In this document: positions 44,225 to 54,251 of the stretch, piece by piece
How positions within the stretch are numbered: the first letter of the stretch is position 1
How the letters are laid out: every line of letters starts with the position of its first letter
Source of the DNA: Vitellaria paradoxa
Lineage: Eukaryota > Streptophyta > Magnoliopsida > Ericales > Sapotaceae
Direction of reading: 5' to 3'
Assembly: GCA_019916065.1 (NCBI GenBank)
Contig: CM034236.1
Span: 57,750,690-57,814,689, forward strand
Length of the DNA: 64,000 bases
Made by a program: the position numbers and the translations under genes
The notes under the pieces: model-generated
Database searches by the model: none
What the model saw: only the letters and a program-made list of their open reading frames with translations
What the model was told of the DNA's origin: nothing

Positions 44225-46570
44225 TTTTTCTCTTCATTTTAGTCGTCTTTTCTATTATTTTACATTAAAACACACTTTCTCACTTTTTTTTCACAACTTT
44301 TTTAATATGAATTAATGTTTTTATATATGTACTCCATCTCTAGGAGTTATTTTGATACTTTTTTAATATCTATGTACTTCATCAGTAAAAGTTTTGGTCA
44401 ACACGCAAGTGTAAATGCTTAAAATTTCAAGTTTTATGTACATTAAAAATATTAGTTTTTAAAAATATTAATTTAAAACAATTTATAAAAAAGGTATTGA
44501 GAATATATGAGAAAAGTGAGAGAGTATGTTTTCATATAAAATGATCGAAAAAAAACTAAAATGGAGAAAAAAACAATTCTAGCTATTAAACAAATCCAAT
44601 AATTGAAAATATCTCAAATTCAAATTATTGAGCTTCCTTATTATATAGATGACACAAAGTATATAAAAGTGTATTTATTTAAAATTTCAAGTTTTATGTA
44701 TATTAAAAATATCAATTTTTTAAAATATTAATTTAAAAAATTATAAAAAAATAATTTAAAAATTCAAGAAATATGAGAATGTATGTTTTCATGTAAAGTG
44801 ATCGAAAAAAATAACTAAAGTGAAAATAAAAAAATACAACTATGGCTATTAAATAAATCTAATAGTTGAAAATATTCCTAATTCTAATTTTTGCCTATTT
44901 CCTTATTATGGTAGCGTTATGAGTGGTAAAAGAACAAGAAAATATAAGAAAATATGTGTCTAGGGTAACTTTTGCTATTTGATGTTTCTAATCCAAATCA
45001 TATTTTTTGGAAATGAATAATGTATCTTCTGGACTTTTGCGACAAAAAGTTAGAAATACTATGAGAATGGTTTTTTTATCCATTCCTATAAATTTATGTC
45101 AAAATTTTTTGAAAGTTATTGATTTTTTGACTTCTGTGTGAAAAGTTAGATAGAGAAATCATCGGAAAGATTTTTTTCAGTCCGTTCACATATATTTATG
45201 TCAGATTTGTTGAAATTTATTGAAAAGTTATTGGAGTATGTGAAAAAATTATTTGGGTTTGTAAAAATTTGTTAAATATGTATAGCAATTTATAGAGATT
45301 TCACGAAATACGAGATGAACAAAATGTGTTCGAAACTTTTAAAAATTTTCAGAAAATTTTGTTGATTTTTAGCAAAACCAAACGCTGCCTATATAAAGGA
45401 CACAAAATGTGTAAAAGTGTGAGTATTTAAAATTCTAAGTTTTATGTACATTAAAAACTTTATTTTTCTCTCTGTTTAATTTTCTTTTCGATTAATTTAC
45501 ATGAAAATACACTCACTTTTCTCATTTTTTTGATACTTTTTTATATCTATGTACTTCATCAGTTAAAGTTTTGGTCAATGCGTAAATGTAAATGCTTAAA
45601 ATTTCAAGTGTTATGTACGTTAAAAATATTAATTTAAAATAATTTATAAAAAGATATTCAAAATATATGAAAAAGTGAGAGAGTGTATTTTTATATAAAG
45701 TGACTAAAAAAATAATTAAATTAGAGAAAAAAACACAATTCTAGTAATTAAACAATCCAATAGTTGAAAATATCTCAAATTCAAATTGTTAAACTTCTTT
45801 ACTTTATAGATGACACAAATTATATAAGAGAGTATATATTTAAAATTTCAAGTTTTATGTACATCATAAACATTAATTTAAAAATTTATAAAAAGATTAT
45901 TTAAAAAATTCAAGAAATGTGATGGTGTATATTTTCATATAAAGTGACTGTAAAGATGATTAAAGTGAAAATAACAAAAACAATAATTATGACCATTAAA
46001 TAAATTCAACAGTTAAAAATATTTTAAATTTTATCTTATTATATAAATGACACAAAATGTGTAAAAGTATAAGTATTTAAAATTTTAAGTTTTATGTATA
46101 TTAAAAATAGTAGTTTTAAAAATATTAAAAAATTTATAAAAATGTATTGAAAAGTAAATAAGAAAAGTGAGTTTGTTTTCATGTAAAATAACTGAAAAAA
46201 CATTTAAAGTGGAGAGAAAAATAAACAATCTTAGATGTGAAATAACTTCAACAGTTAAAAATATCATAATTTCAAATTCTTAAATTTATTTATTATGTAG
46301 GTGATACAAAGTGTGTAAAAGTATATATATTTAAAATTTTAATTTTTATGTACATTAAAAATATTAATTTTTAAAAAAATTAATTTAAAAATATTGATTT
46401 AAAAAATTTTATAAAAAATATTAAAAAATAAAAAAAAGAGAGAGTGCTTCAATATAAAGTGACAAAAAAGATAACTAAAGTTAAATAAAGAAGAAATAAT
46501 TTTGATTATTAAATAAATTCAGTTGTTGAAGATATCTCGAATTTAAATTCTTAAACTTTCTTACTAAATG
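44225..46570. repeat. Degenerate tandem and inverted repeat field
   Basis: A unit of about 240 bp recurs from about 44395, 44640, 45395, 45590, 45810, 46040 and 46300. Shared words are gacacaaa.tgtgtaaaagt, ttaaaatttcaagttttatg, tacattaaaaatatta, aagtgagagagt, catataaagtgat, aacaattctagctattaaa and tcaaattcaaattctt. Inverted half-copies occur at 44225-44330 and 45460-45540 (ttacat.aaaacacactttctc). A 1.2-kb higher-order step is seen in cttttttaatatctatgtac (44356) versus cttttttatatctatgtact (45535). No coding capacity. Confidence 0.75.
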
Positions 46571-46699
46571 GATTATAAAATTTACGTATTTTTTTAATGT
46601 AGTATGGATACTTTAATTTTTTTAATTAGTTATTTTTATCTTTAAATATTTTTTTTTTTTTTACAATTTTCATGAAATTTTTGAGGGTCAAAATTTTGC

Positions 46700-47032
46700 G
46701 CGAGCAATTCCCTGTAGGAAAATAAAGTGCAAATATCCGAAGTGTCCAATTAGGGCAGTGGTATTTTTCACCTCAGGCATGATTTCCGACCCTTTCTGGG
46801 TTAAGAACTCAAGTAGTTGCCAACTCCTCCTTGACTCAGAACTAACACCGCCTCCGCCATCACCAGTATCAGTTCTTCAATCGAACCAGAAGCAAGCAGC
46901 AACAACAATTGACCATCGGTCGATCCATTGATTAAGGGAAGGGAAGGCTCTATCTATATCTCCGTCTGTTTGTCTCTCTCTGGCTGGGGGAGGGGGTTGG
47001 CAGGGTGCCCTTTCCTTTTTTTTTTTGGGGTA
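46700..47032 (+). promoter_or_regulatory. Upstream/5'UTR region of DUF716 gene
   Basis: CT-rich untranslated-like sequence (ctgtttgtctctctctggctg) precedes the start codon; the AT-rich repeat field ends about 460 bp upstream of it. No certain TATA box or transcription start. Confidence 0.4.
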
Positions 47033-47956
47033 ATGGCAACCCTAATCTATCACATATTGTCGTCGTCGGCTTTGATGTCGCTGGGACTTTACCATCTCAT
47101 TTGCACAACCAGGAACCACCTCAAATTCCCTCGAGACTATTTTGCCAAACCCTACCATCCATTGCCTCCTCCTCCTCCTTCTTCTTCTTCCAGCCATCGT
47201 CTCAAGCACCTCCAGCTCTACCTGGTCATCATCTTCCTCCTCGTAGCCTTGGCCCACCAAATCGTTATCTCCTCCGCCTCCGACCCACTCCTCAAGGGCC
47301 GCACTCCCGTCCACCTCTTTTCCTCCCTCCAGTCCGCCGCCGTCCTCTTCCTTTTCCTCCTTCTCTCCCTATCCCTCCTCTTCTCCGAAACCACCTCCTT
47401 CCTCCCCTTCCCTCCCGATCTCTTTTTTGGACTCGCCTCCGCCTTCTTCTTCCTCCAATACTCCGTCTCGTCCTCTGCCGCCTCCGTCCAGACTTCCGAT
47501 CTCCAGGCTAAGTGCGATTCCATCTCAGCCCGCATCTCCGCCCTCTCTGCTCTCCTCTGCCTCGTCCTCGCCTGCCTCCCTAGGCTCTTTGTTGCCGATG
47601 TCGGCCTTGGAGCCTCCTTCTGCCTGCAGGGTCTCTGGGTCCTGCAGACCGGCCTGTCACTCTACGTAGATGCCTTCATCCCTGAAGGTTGTCATAAGCT
47701 GTTGGATGTGGTCAGCGGTGTTGAGGGCTCCACCAAATGCGATTTGGAGGACTCCAAGCTTAGGGCCATCGCAATCCTCGATTTGGTGTTTGTGGTTCAC
47801 GTCATGTTCGTTGTCCTCATCGTCATGGTTACTTATGCCGCCGTTGCTAAAGCTGTTGGAATCAGGAGATTTGGATCTTACGAGGCCTTGCCCACTGTCC
47901 CAGTTGCTGACTCCAATCATATTCAAATGAAGGCTATGACTGGAACTCAGGCTTGA
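47033..47956 (+). CDS. DUF716/TMEM45-family membrane protein
   Basis: 307 residues, no intron. The start MATLIYHI at 47033 is chosen because it opens directly into the first hydrophobic segment; an in-frame ATG at 46928 would add 35 poorly hydrophobic, G/R-rich residues. Hydrophobic segments lie near residues 5-25, 61-80, 98-118, 131-150, 175-200 and 260-285. Family-like features are GLWVLQTGLSLYVDAFIPEGCH and a C-terminal multi-pass segment before a short cytoplasmic tail. A PPPPPPSSSSSHR linker follows the first segment. DUF716 proteins (some plant members annotated as viral-response proteins) have no defined biochemical role. The coding strand is very C-rich (47150-47650) compared with its AT-rich surroundings. 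Confidence 0.85.
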   Translation: MATLIYHILSSSALMSLGLYHLICTTRNHLKFPRDYFAKPYHPLPPPPPSSSSSHRLKHLQLYLVIIFLLVALAHQIVISSASDPLLKGRTPVHLFSSLQSAAVLFLFLLLSLSLLFSETTSFLPFPPDLFFGLASAFFFLQYSVSSSAASVQTSDLQAKCDSISARISALSALLCLVLACLPRLFVADVGLGASFCLQGLWVLQTGLSLYVDAFIPEGCHKLLDVVSGVEGSTKCDLEDSKLRAIAILDLVFVVHVMFVVLIVMVTYAAVAKAVGIRRFGSYEALPTVPVADSNHIQMKAMTGTQA

Positions 47957-48600
47957 TTATCTCTTGGTTCATTTTTTTCCTTTCTATTCTTTATGCCTTT
48001 CTTGTCTGTAGTACTTTTTTACTCAATGTTTTGTTTTGTGGTAATGATGTGAAGAACATGTCCCTATTTTTGTTGTAGCCTCCTACTATGTTTGGGAGAT
48101 TTTATGCAAAGAAGACCACTCTTTTCTTGTTTGCCAAACTTGGTCAGCTACGTGTCTATTTTATTCCTGTCAATGTTGTATGTGTTTTTCATGTCTGTCA
48201 AAGACTCAAACAAGTTTGTCTTTAAAAAAATCCGGCGAGGTTACGTAATTAATATTATGTTATGAAATTCCCTCGTGTGTGTGTGTGGGTGTTTTTTTTT
48301 TTTTTTGGGGGGGGGGGGTTCCCCGGGGGGGGGGGGAACTAATCTGGTTAGGTTTTAGCAACCCTGATAGCTCCCTCATAAGTTGTGTTACTTTATTAGA
48401 TTGATCATGTTATTTCATGTCAAACAGGTTTGATTAAAAATTTTCATAATTGGCTGCTATAGGCTTCTAAATTTCTCTAATTGTAAGAGTGAAGGTTTTA
48501 TGCCACAGGACCTCCTTCATCTTGGTGATCTGGCTCCTTGGTTTGTATGTTATTTTTACACATGTTAAAGAAGAGTACTGCATTGACTATTTAGTAGGAT
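47957..48600. other. DUF716 3'UTR and flank
   Basis: T-rich untranslated sequence. It contains a GT run, poly(T) and paired G tracts at 48285-48337. Confidence 0.5.
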
Positions 48601-48660
48601 GATTCTTCCAAGTTCCAGATAATTGGAAATGAGTGGCTAATGTCATCTATTATATGTTGT

Positions 48661-48806
48661 TTTTTTTTTTTGAAAAGATAAGTAAAGCTTTTATTGATAG
48701 AAATGTTGTGAACACCATCCAGAAGATGCCATCACAAACAAGACCAAATACAAACTATTTTCCCGCTTTTCCTAAAGAATCTATGAAGTGCATTAGGGAA
48801 GAAAGT
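48661..48806 (-). mobile_element. 146-bp LINE 3' end with exact target duplication
   Basis: atctattatatgttgt lies at 48645-48660 and exactly at 48807-48822. The insert begins with poly(T), then gaaaagataagtaaagcttt, the reverse complement of the L1 tail seen near 710 and at 10985. It is a heavily 5'-truncated minus-strand LINE copy. Confidence 0.82.
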
Positions 48807-49149
48807 ATCTATTATATGTTGTTATCAATACTTGTGTTGCCATGGCTTAAACACCTACTTTCTGCTGTGTGAGTCTCTTTCTCTCTCTCTCTTTTCTTGT
48901 CTGAAAAGTGCTTTTGTGTGAGTCTCATAATTGTTGATTACATGTATACTGGCGTTTTAGGCTTGAAAAGCAAGAACTAAGAGGTTCCATAATAAAAGTG
49001 TGGATACATCATGACTTCCATGGATATGATTATCAAATTGCATTTTATGGTTCAAAGTTTCTTTTAGGATTGAGTGGTTATGTTAGAGGTTGAATTTACA
49101 TTAAGGAAAAAATCTTTTACTTTTTAAGATCACTTGATCTTCATTTATT

Positions 49150-49935
49150 TATTGATAAATAAAGCCTTGGACCCGAACTAGTTGGATCTACATGAATCAT
49201 TTTCCTCCATTCATTTCTGTCTAGATTTATATTTTCTATGGTGTTATTTGAAATTAGGTCTTTTTTCACGATTGTGGTCTATGTAATCTGTTCATCTTTT
49301 GTTCTCTTTATCCTTTTTACTTAAGTCCAATTACTTTTCTTAAGTAGTGTATCTCTAGGTCTACATTGGATATGACTAAATCATCTTAAACTCTCTTCTT
49401 TCAACTTCACTTCTATAGGTGCCACCTTAACTTTCTCTTAGATATCCTTTTTTTATCCTATTTTTTCTTGTTGGCATCCTCATTTCCACTGCACTCTTCT
49501 TATTATTACTTGCTAATGGCATAATATTTTCTACCATATTACACCCCTGGTCTTATATCCTTTATATATAATTGTCATTCCAGTTTGATAAGTATTGTTC
49601 GGTCACATATAACACACAAGACATTCTTCCATTCTAATCATGCAACTCGAATTTAATTGATAACATCCTTTTCAATCCCTCTATTTGCTTGAATAATTGA
49701 TCAAGATAGAGAAAATGATAATTTTTTGGCACTTCTTAATCCTCAAGTTTCACTTTGCTCTCATTCATAATTTTAATCTTACTAAAAAATTGCAATGCAC
49801 GTATTCTGTTTTAATCTTATTTAAAAACGTATAGACTCTAAAGTGTGCATTCAAAGTTCTAACTTATGATTAATCCTACGCCTAGTTTCATTTATCAATA
49901 CAATATCATTTGCTTGTAATATACACTCATCCATG
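49150..49935 (-). mobile_element. RTE-clade LINE fragment
   Basis: Reverse-strand reading at about 49800-49930 gives QANDIVLINETRRRINHKLE and then MHTLESIRF, a decayed form of the RTE RT segment ADDIVL...KLE.W..TLES. The plus-strand text at 49168-49210 (gaactagttggatctacatg) is the common 3'-end wording of plant RTE elements. Stops are frequent. Confidence 0.7.
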
Positions 49936-50329
49936 TTGTATGAATCTGCAATAGGAGAGGGGGAAAATGAGATCTTATTGGATCCATCCTCTAAAGGTGT
50001 TTTTGAAGTGAGATTATGATTTATGGTTCATATATAATGCATACAAGTTGTATAAATGATTTAATAATTATGATAATGGAGGTATAATTATTTAAAAAAA
50101 TAAAAATAATTTATTTAGTAACACAAAGAATAAAAATGATTTATTTACTTTTACTCCATTTATTACGTAAAAATTATTTTTTTATTTATGTCAATGAGAA
50201 AATAATTTATTTATCTCTGTCTTGATTTATGGACACAATAATCTTAGTCGTGCTTTTCTAGATAAGTCTTAGACTCTTATGTTTTTGCATATTATTGTAA
50301 ACTACACTTGAAGATGTAATTTTTTTTTT

Positions 50330-51130
50330 TTTTTTTATGTGCCTTAGCCACAATTTGAAGAATGTTGTGTACGATAGGTTCAATGGATTTGTAACATGAA
50401 AATTTGAGCTGCAATGTAGCATTGCGTTAATAGAAACTCATAGGAAGCCATCTCACATCAATTCTACATATAAGACCATAGATGATGTTGAATAGTTTAG
50501 AGCTTATTCTCCATTTTTATTAGATAGAATAAGGAAGGAAAAGGAGAATGCTTTATAGTTTCTTCATCCCATTTTATATTTTTCATTTCCATTTTTACAA
50601 CTCCGTTGTGTCTCTTATCTGGAATGGAGTGGAGTTGAGTGGAGTGTTGTAGTCTGAAACGTCAAAAATTATAATCATAATTTTCCTGCAATAACCTTTT
50701 TCATCCAAAAAAAATTAATAAAAAATGTCATCTTTAAATGTATTGTTGAATTATGCTTTCTTAAGATGTGTGCACAATGAAATTAAGACAAAAAAGTAAA
50801 ATGAAGGGAATAATTGTTAGGATAGAAGCCATTTTTACCTTCATGTTTTCATTTAGTTAGCAAAATATTGACTACTGTTTTATAATAGTTCACAATCAAG
50901 TTCATGAAAACTGAGCTGTGAAGTAATGTGGTATTTGTAGGAACTTAAAGCAAGTCATATCACATGAATTATTTGGATAGGGTGTGGAAGATGTTGAACG
51001 ACATAGAGCTTTGCTCCCCATTGTGTCATTGGATAAGATAATGAAAAGAAGGGGAGAGTGCTCAACAATTCTCTGGATTGATGCCCTTTCTAGGGTGTTT
51101 TGTCCTTTCGGTGCACTCATTCTGAGAATC
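50330..51130. repeat. Diverged direct duplication
   Basis: 50395-50575 and 50875-51080 share catgaaaa.tgagctg, gatgttgaa, atagagctt, ctcc.att, gataga/agataataa and gagtgct in order. The second copy reads VERHRALLPIVSLDKIMKRR on the plus strand; no family is recognised. Confidence 0.55.
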
Positions 51131-52048
51131 GAAGCCTCTTTTTGGTATCCCTAATATTGCAGATGGGATTCAGGTGCCGTGCGGGATATTTATTAAAAAT
51201 TTCGTAATATAAAATTGTAAAGTATTTTGTGTGTGGTGATTATGATTTTTGAGTGAGTGTTTATGTAAGACCACAATTCATGACTTTAGGCATGTTTGTT
51301 ACACTAATATTATATAGAATTTCCTAAAAATATATATATTTCAGGTTGGCTATATGGTTTTATTTTTTTTTATTTTTTTATTTTTTTTTCAGTCCTAGAT
51401 TGGGCTGACTTGTGAACATTTTGAACCTGCTGAACTATATTTGCATTTGATGGGATGCATTTTACCATCCACACCCATTTTGGTTATTTGTCTAAATGCA
51501 TTAAAAAAAAAAAGAAAAAAAAAAAAGAAATTTGTTGCCTCTGGATCTTACTATATTGATGCTTGTTGTAGTAGGGCCTTGGTTGTTTTGATCTCATCTG
51601 TGATTTGTGGGATTGTATTTTCAGGCTGAAGTTGTATTTGGGTATTCATTGCATGCTAATAAACCTAATTATTGGTTTTACCATATGTTGGTTCGTTAAC
51701 ATTAATTCTACGCTATGCTAACTAGCAGCAGTCAAGTTTGAAGTTATCTATTTTATCCTTTGTCCGTTACAGGGAACTAATCTTGCAATGTTTGAGCCTT
51801 GAATTCTTAGGCTTCTCTATGACTCAGAAATTGAAAATGCCTTTCGGCACTGAGGATATTAATAATGATGAGATATTGTTGCTAACACAACTTATACAGA
51901 TGGGGTTAGCATACTGTGTCCTCAGAATTGGGGGAGGTTTGCTTGGCATTAACCAGTTCAGTGAGTTATCTTTTTTGCCCTATCTTACATTGTTCAATCC
52001 TCTTTCCGCCCGCAGAGAGGGAACAATTGGTGTGTGTTGCAGACCACG
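51131..52048. other. Intergenic DNA with an unrecognised open frame
   Basis: An open frame at 51738-52133 (LEFLGFSMTQKLKMPFGTED, then MGLAYCVLRIGGGLLGIN) follows a good acceptor-like cgttacag near 51771. I do not recognise a family and would not call it a gene. Confidence 0.3.
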
Positions 52049-52054
52049 CCTAAC

Positions 52055-52087
52055 CCTCCCCCCCCCCCCCCCAAGGGGGGGGGGGGA
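52055..52087. repeat. C-run/AA/G-run palindrome
   Basis: About fourteen C, then AA, then about fourteen G. It could form a hairpin or quadruplex, or be a sequencing/assembly artefact. Confidence 0.85.
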
Positions 52088-52148
52088 GAATTGCTGCAGT
52101 GAGTCCATATTGGCCTTTAACATGGGCGTGTGAGCTATTTATGTCATT

Positions 52149-53203
52149 TGCCAGGTCATGGATTGATATTTATGACTGGCTGGAATGGCTGGAATGGTAC
52201 TGAAAATTCCAAATAATGTACAAGTATCCAACACAAATAATGAAGAGCTGAAACTAAGAGACATTCATAGATGAAATTCAACTCAAAACAATCACTCACC
52301 ACAAGAACACAAAGATTTGTTAATAACGGTAAAAACTCCTTTGAATCCAAAGAAGAAACAATCCCGGATCCGGAAGCGGATTAGTCTAAAATCTTCACTA
52401 TGTAAAAATGAGGTTACAAGGTGTTCAAGGAGAGTTTTACAAGTTTTTCCAATCAAATCCCATTGATCTACTTGTACATCAACTCTCTAACCTTGCGTGC
52501 TAGCCAATCCACAACTCACCTCAAAATTGTGAAAATTCTAACCTTCAATCCATGAATAACCAGCTCCCTAATTTAATACCACACCACATATCTGAGTTTC
52601 AAATAGTTGGATTGCTACCAAAGATGGTAAGAATCACCTTGACGTTGGATGAGATCCAAGTCCTAGGTCATCCTCGCAGCTTTTTGCCTAAGAAAGTAAG
52701 AGTGAGCTGCGCAGGTCAAAAAGCTTAGGGTTGGGAAAAATATTTTTGCTTTTTATATTAAAGAAGAGGGGTAAAAAAGTCATTTAGGTTCATTTAAAAT
52801 TCTCTGTGCGACAGACAGGAGCAGCTCTTGGGCAAGAGCTTCCCTGCTCATGCTCGCAAGACATGCTAGACACACACTAGATAGAAATTTGGTGTGTTCC
52901 AGGTGAAGGAGGAAGCTCACAGGCGCGAACTACCTTTCTCATGTTCGCGAACCCTGCTGTTTACACACTGTCAACCACAAACCTTCCTTTTCAATAAAAG
53001 CAGAGAGAAAGACCAAGAACAGAGCACAGCAACATCCACCTCTTCAACTGTTCTTCTCCTAACCAAACTTAATGATTCACAAACACTCTTTGGCTTATGT
53101 TTGTGAACAATTTCAACAACCTTGTGACATTTTTAGAAAACAATTACAAACAAAGTGTTTACTCGGAAATTGCCAATCAATGAAACTTATACAAACATTA
53201 ACA
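52149..53203 (-). repeat. Sirevirus-like 3' LTR, about 1.05 kb
   Basis: On the minus strand it begins tgttaatgtttgtataag directly after the polypurine aaaggaggagat. The low-coordinate end (tgccagg) is an estimate. The partner LTR is out of the window, so no comparison was possible. Confidence 0.6.
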
Positions 53204-53597
53204 ATCTCCTCCTTTAGCAATTCTGAGACAAAACACACCCAACCCAAAATACAATAGAAAATGTCACAAGTTCTAAACCTAAGTAGAGGGCAACAACCAA
53301 TCTGATCCTGAAAATTTTGAACAACAAAATGCAGCAGACTAGAGTATGTAAAAGATCAAGCAACATAGCAAAACAACTTAACTCCCCCTTAACCAAACCA
53401 ACACAGCTCTCTCGCCCTTTAAACATGATCACTCTCCTTTAATCCCAAATGTTCTCCCCCTTTTTGTTCGGAATTGACAAAGTAAAATTTAGCATAAACC
53501 ATGGATCATAATGAGAGAGAGAGCTAAAGGAAATTACCTAAACAAAAAGTAAGCATAGGCAAGGTCTAACTATCTAACAGCAAAACCAATAAACCGA

Positions 53598-54251
53598 TCA
53601 GATGTCATCAACAATGTCATCGGAGGAGCGAAGAATATTGAAAAAGGCAGCAATGTCATCAACAATTAAGTGAACAAGGGTACCAAGGACTTGGGTACAA
53701 TGAGACTCGTGTTCCAGATAGACATAGTGCATATTGGAGTAAAACTCCCTGACGAATTCAATAGAAGCACACCCAATACTAGAACAAGCATCAGCCCACT
53801 CTCTTAACTCAAAAAGGTCATGAATAAAGGTAAAATCACCGAATAAGTGAGAAAGTTGAACCTGATGTTCTAGAAGAACAGGGCAGTGTGAGAAGAATCG
53901 CTCATACAAAGCCTGAGAACCCACAATGAATCGATCAGATGGAGGTTGAGATGACAAAGAGGGGCCGTCGCCAGTTGAATCATGAGTAGATAAGCCGGCA
54001 ACAAATTTCAAAGGGGCCAAAGAGCCCAGAGGCAAAGATGAACCATTGCCTGAGAACATCTCTTCCTTCCCAGTGGTCAAGCAAAGAAATGGTAAAATGG
54101 AAGAAGGGAAATTAGGGTTTGAAAGCATAGATGGGAAAGACAAAAACCAGGGCTCACACTTAGATCCAAATCTCGCTTCAGATTTAACGCACACCAAAAA
54201 AAAAAAAAAAAATGAAGGAAGGTCAAGAGAAACTAATGAGGATGGAACCAA
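53598..54251 (-). CDS. Plant-transposon-domain ORF between pol and LTR
   Basis: 217 codons. The C-terminal half (ERFFSHCPVLLEHQVQLSHL, EFVREFYSNMHYVYLEHES, GTLVHLIVDDIAAFFNI) resembles the putative plant transposon protein domain, also seen in predicted envelope-like proteins of SIRE-type elements. It has the same direction as the surrounding pol and lies about 2.1 kb past its stop, where Sireviruses may carry an extra ORF. No signal peptide followed by a clear membrane anchor is seen; a hydrophobic FFFFFLVCV stretch near the N-terminus (residues 14-22) may be fortuitous, since it arises from an A-run. Function unknown. Confidence 0.55.
   Translation of the reverse strand: MVPSSLVSLDLPSFFFFFLVCVKSEARFGSKCEPWFLSFPSMLSNPNFPSSILPFLCLTTGKEEMFSGNGSSLPLGSLAPLKFVAGLSTHDSTGDGPSLSSQPPSDRFIVGSQALYERFFSHCPVLLEHQVQLSHLFGDFTFIHDLFELREWADACSSIGCASIEFVREFYSNMHYVYLEHESHCTQVLGTLVHLIVDDIAAFFNILRSSDDIVDDI

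Noticed and set aside
44225..46570. CRISPR-like or centromeric satellite array
   Set aside because: Units are long, diverged and partly inverted, with no uniform spacers. A degenerate plant repeat field fits better.
46928..47032. 35-residue upstream in-frame extension of the DUF716 protein
   Set aside because: Glycine/arginine-rich and CT-tract encoded. The ATG at 47033 opens directly into the first membrane segment.
47005..47535. Long alternative frames over the DUF716 gene
   Set aside because: Low-complexity proline/serine or arginine readings produced by the C-rich coding strand.
51738..52133. 131-codon open frame after a good acceptor-like site
   Set aside because: No recognisable family, and it ends in the C/G homopolymer tract; not called as coding.
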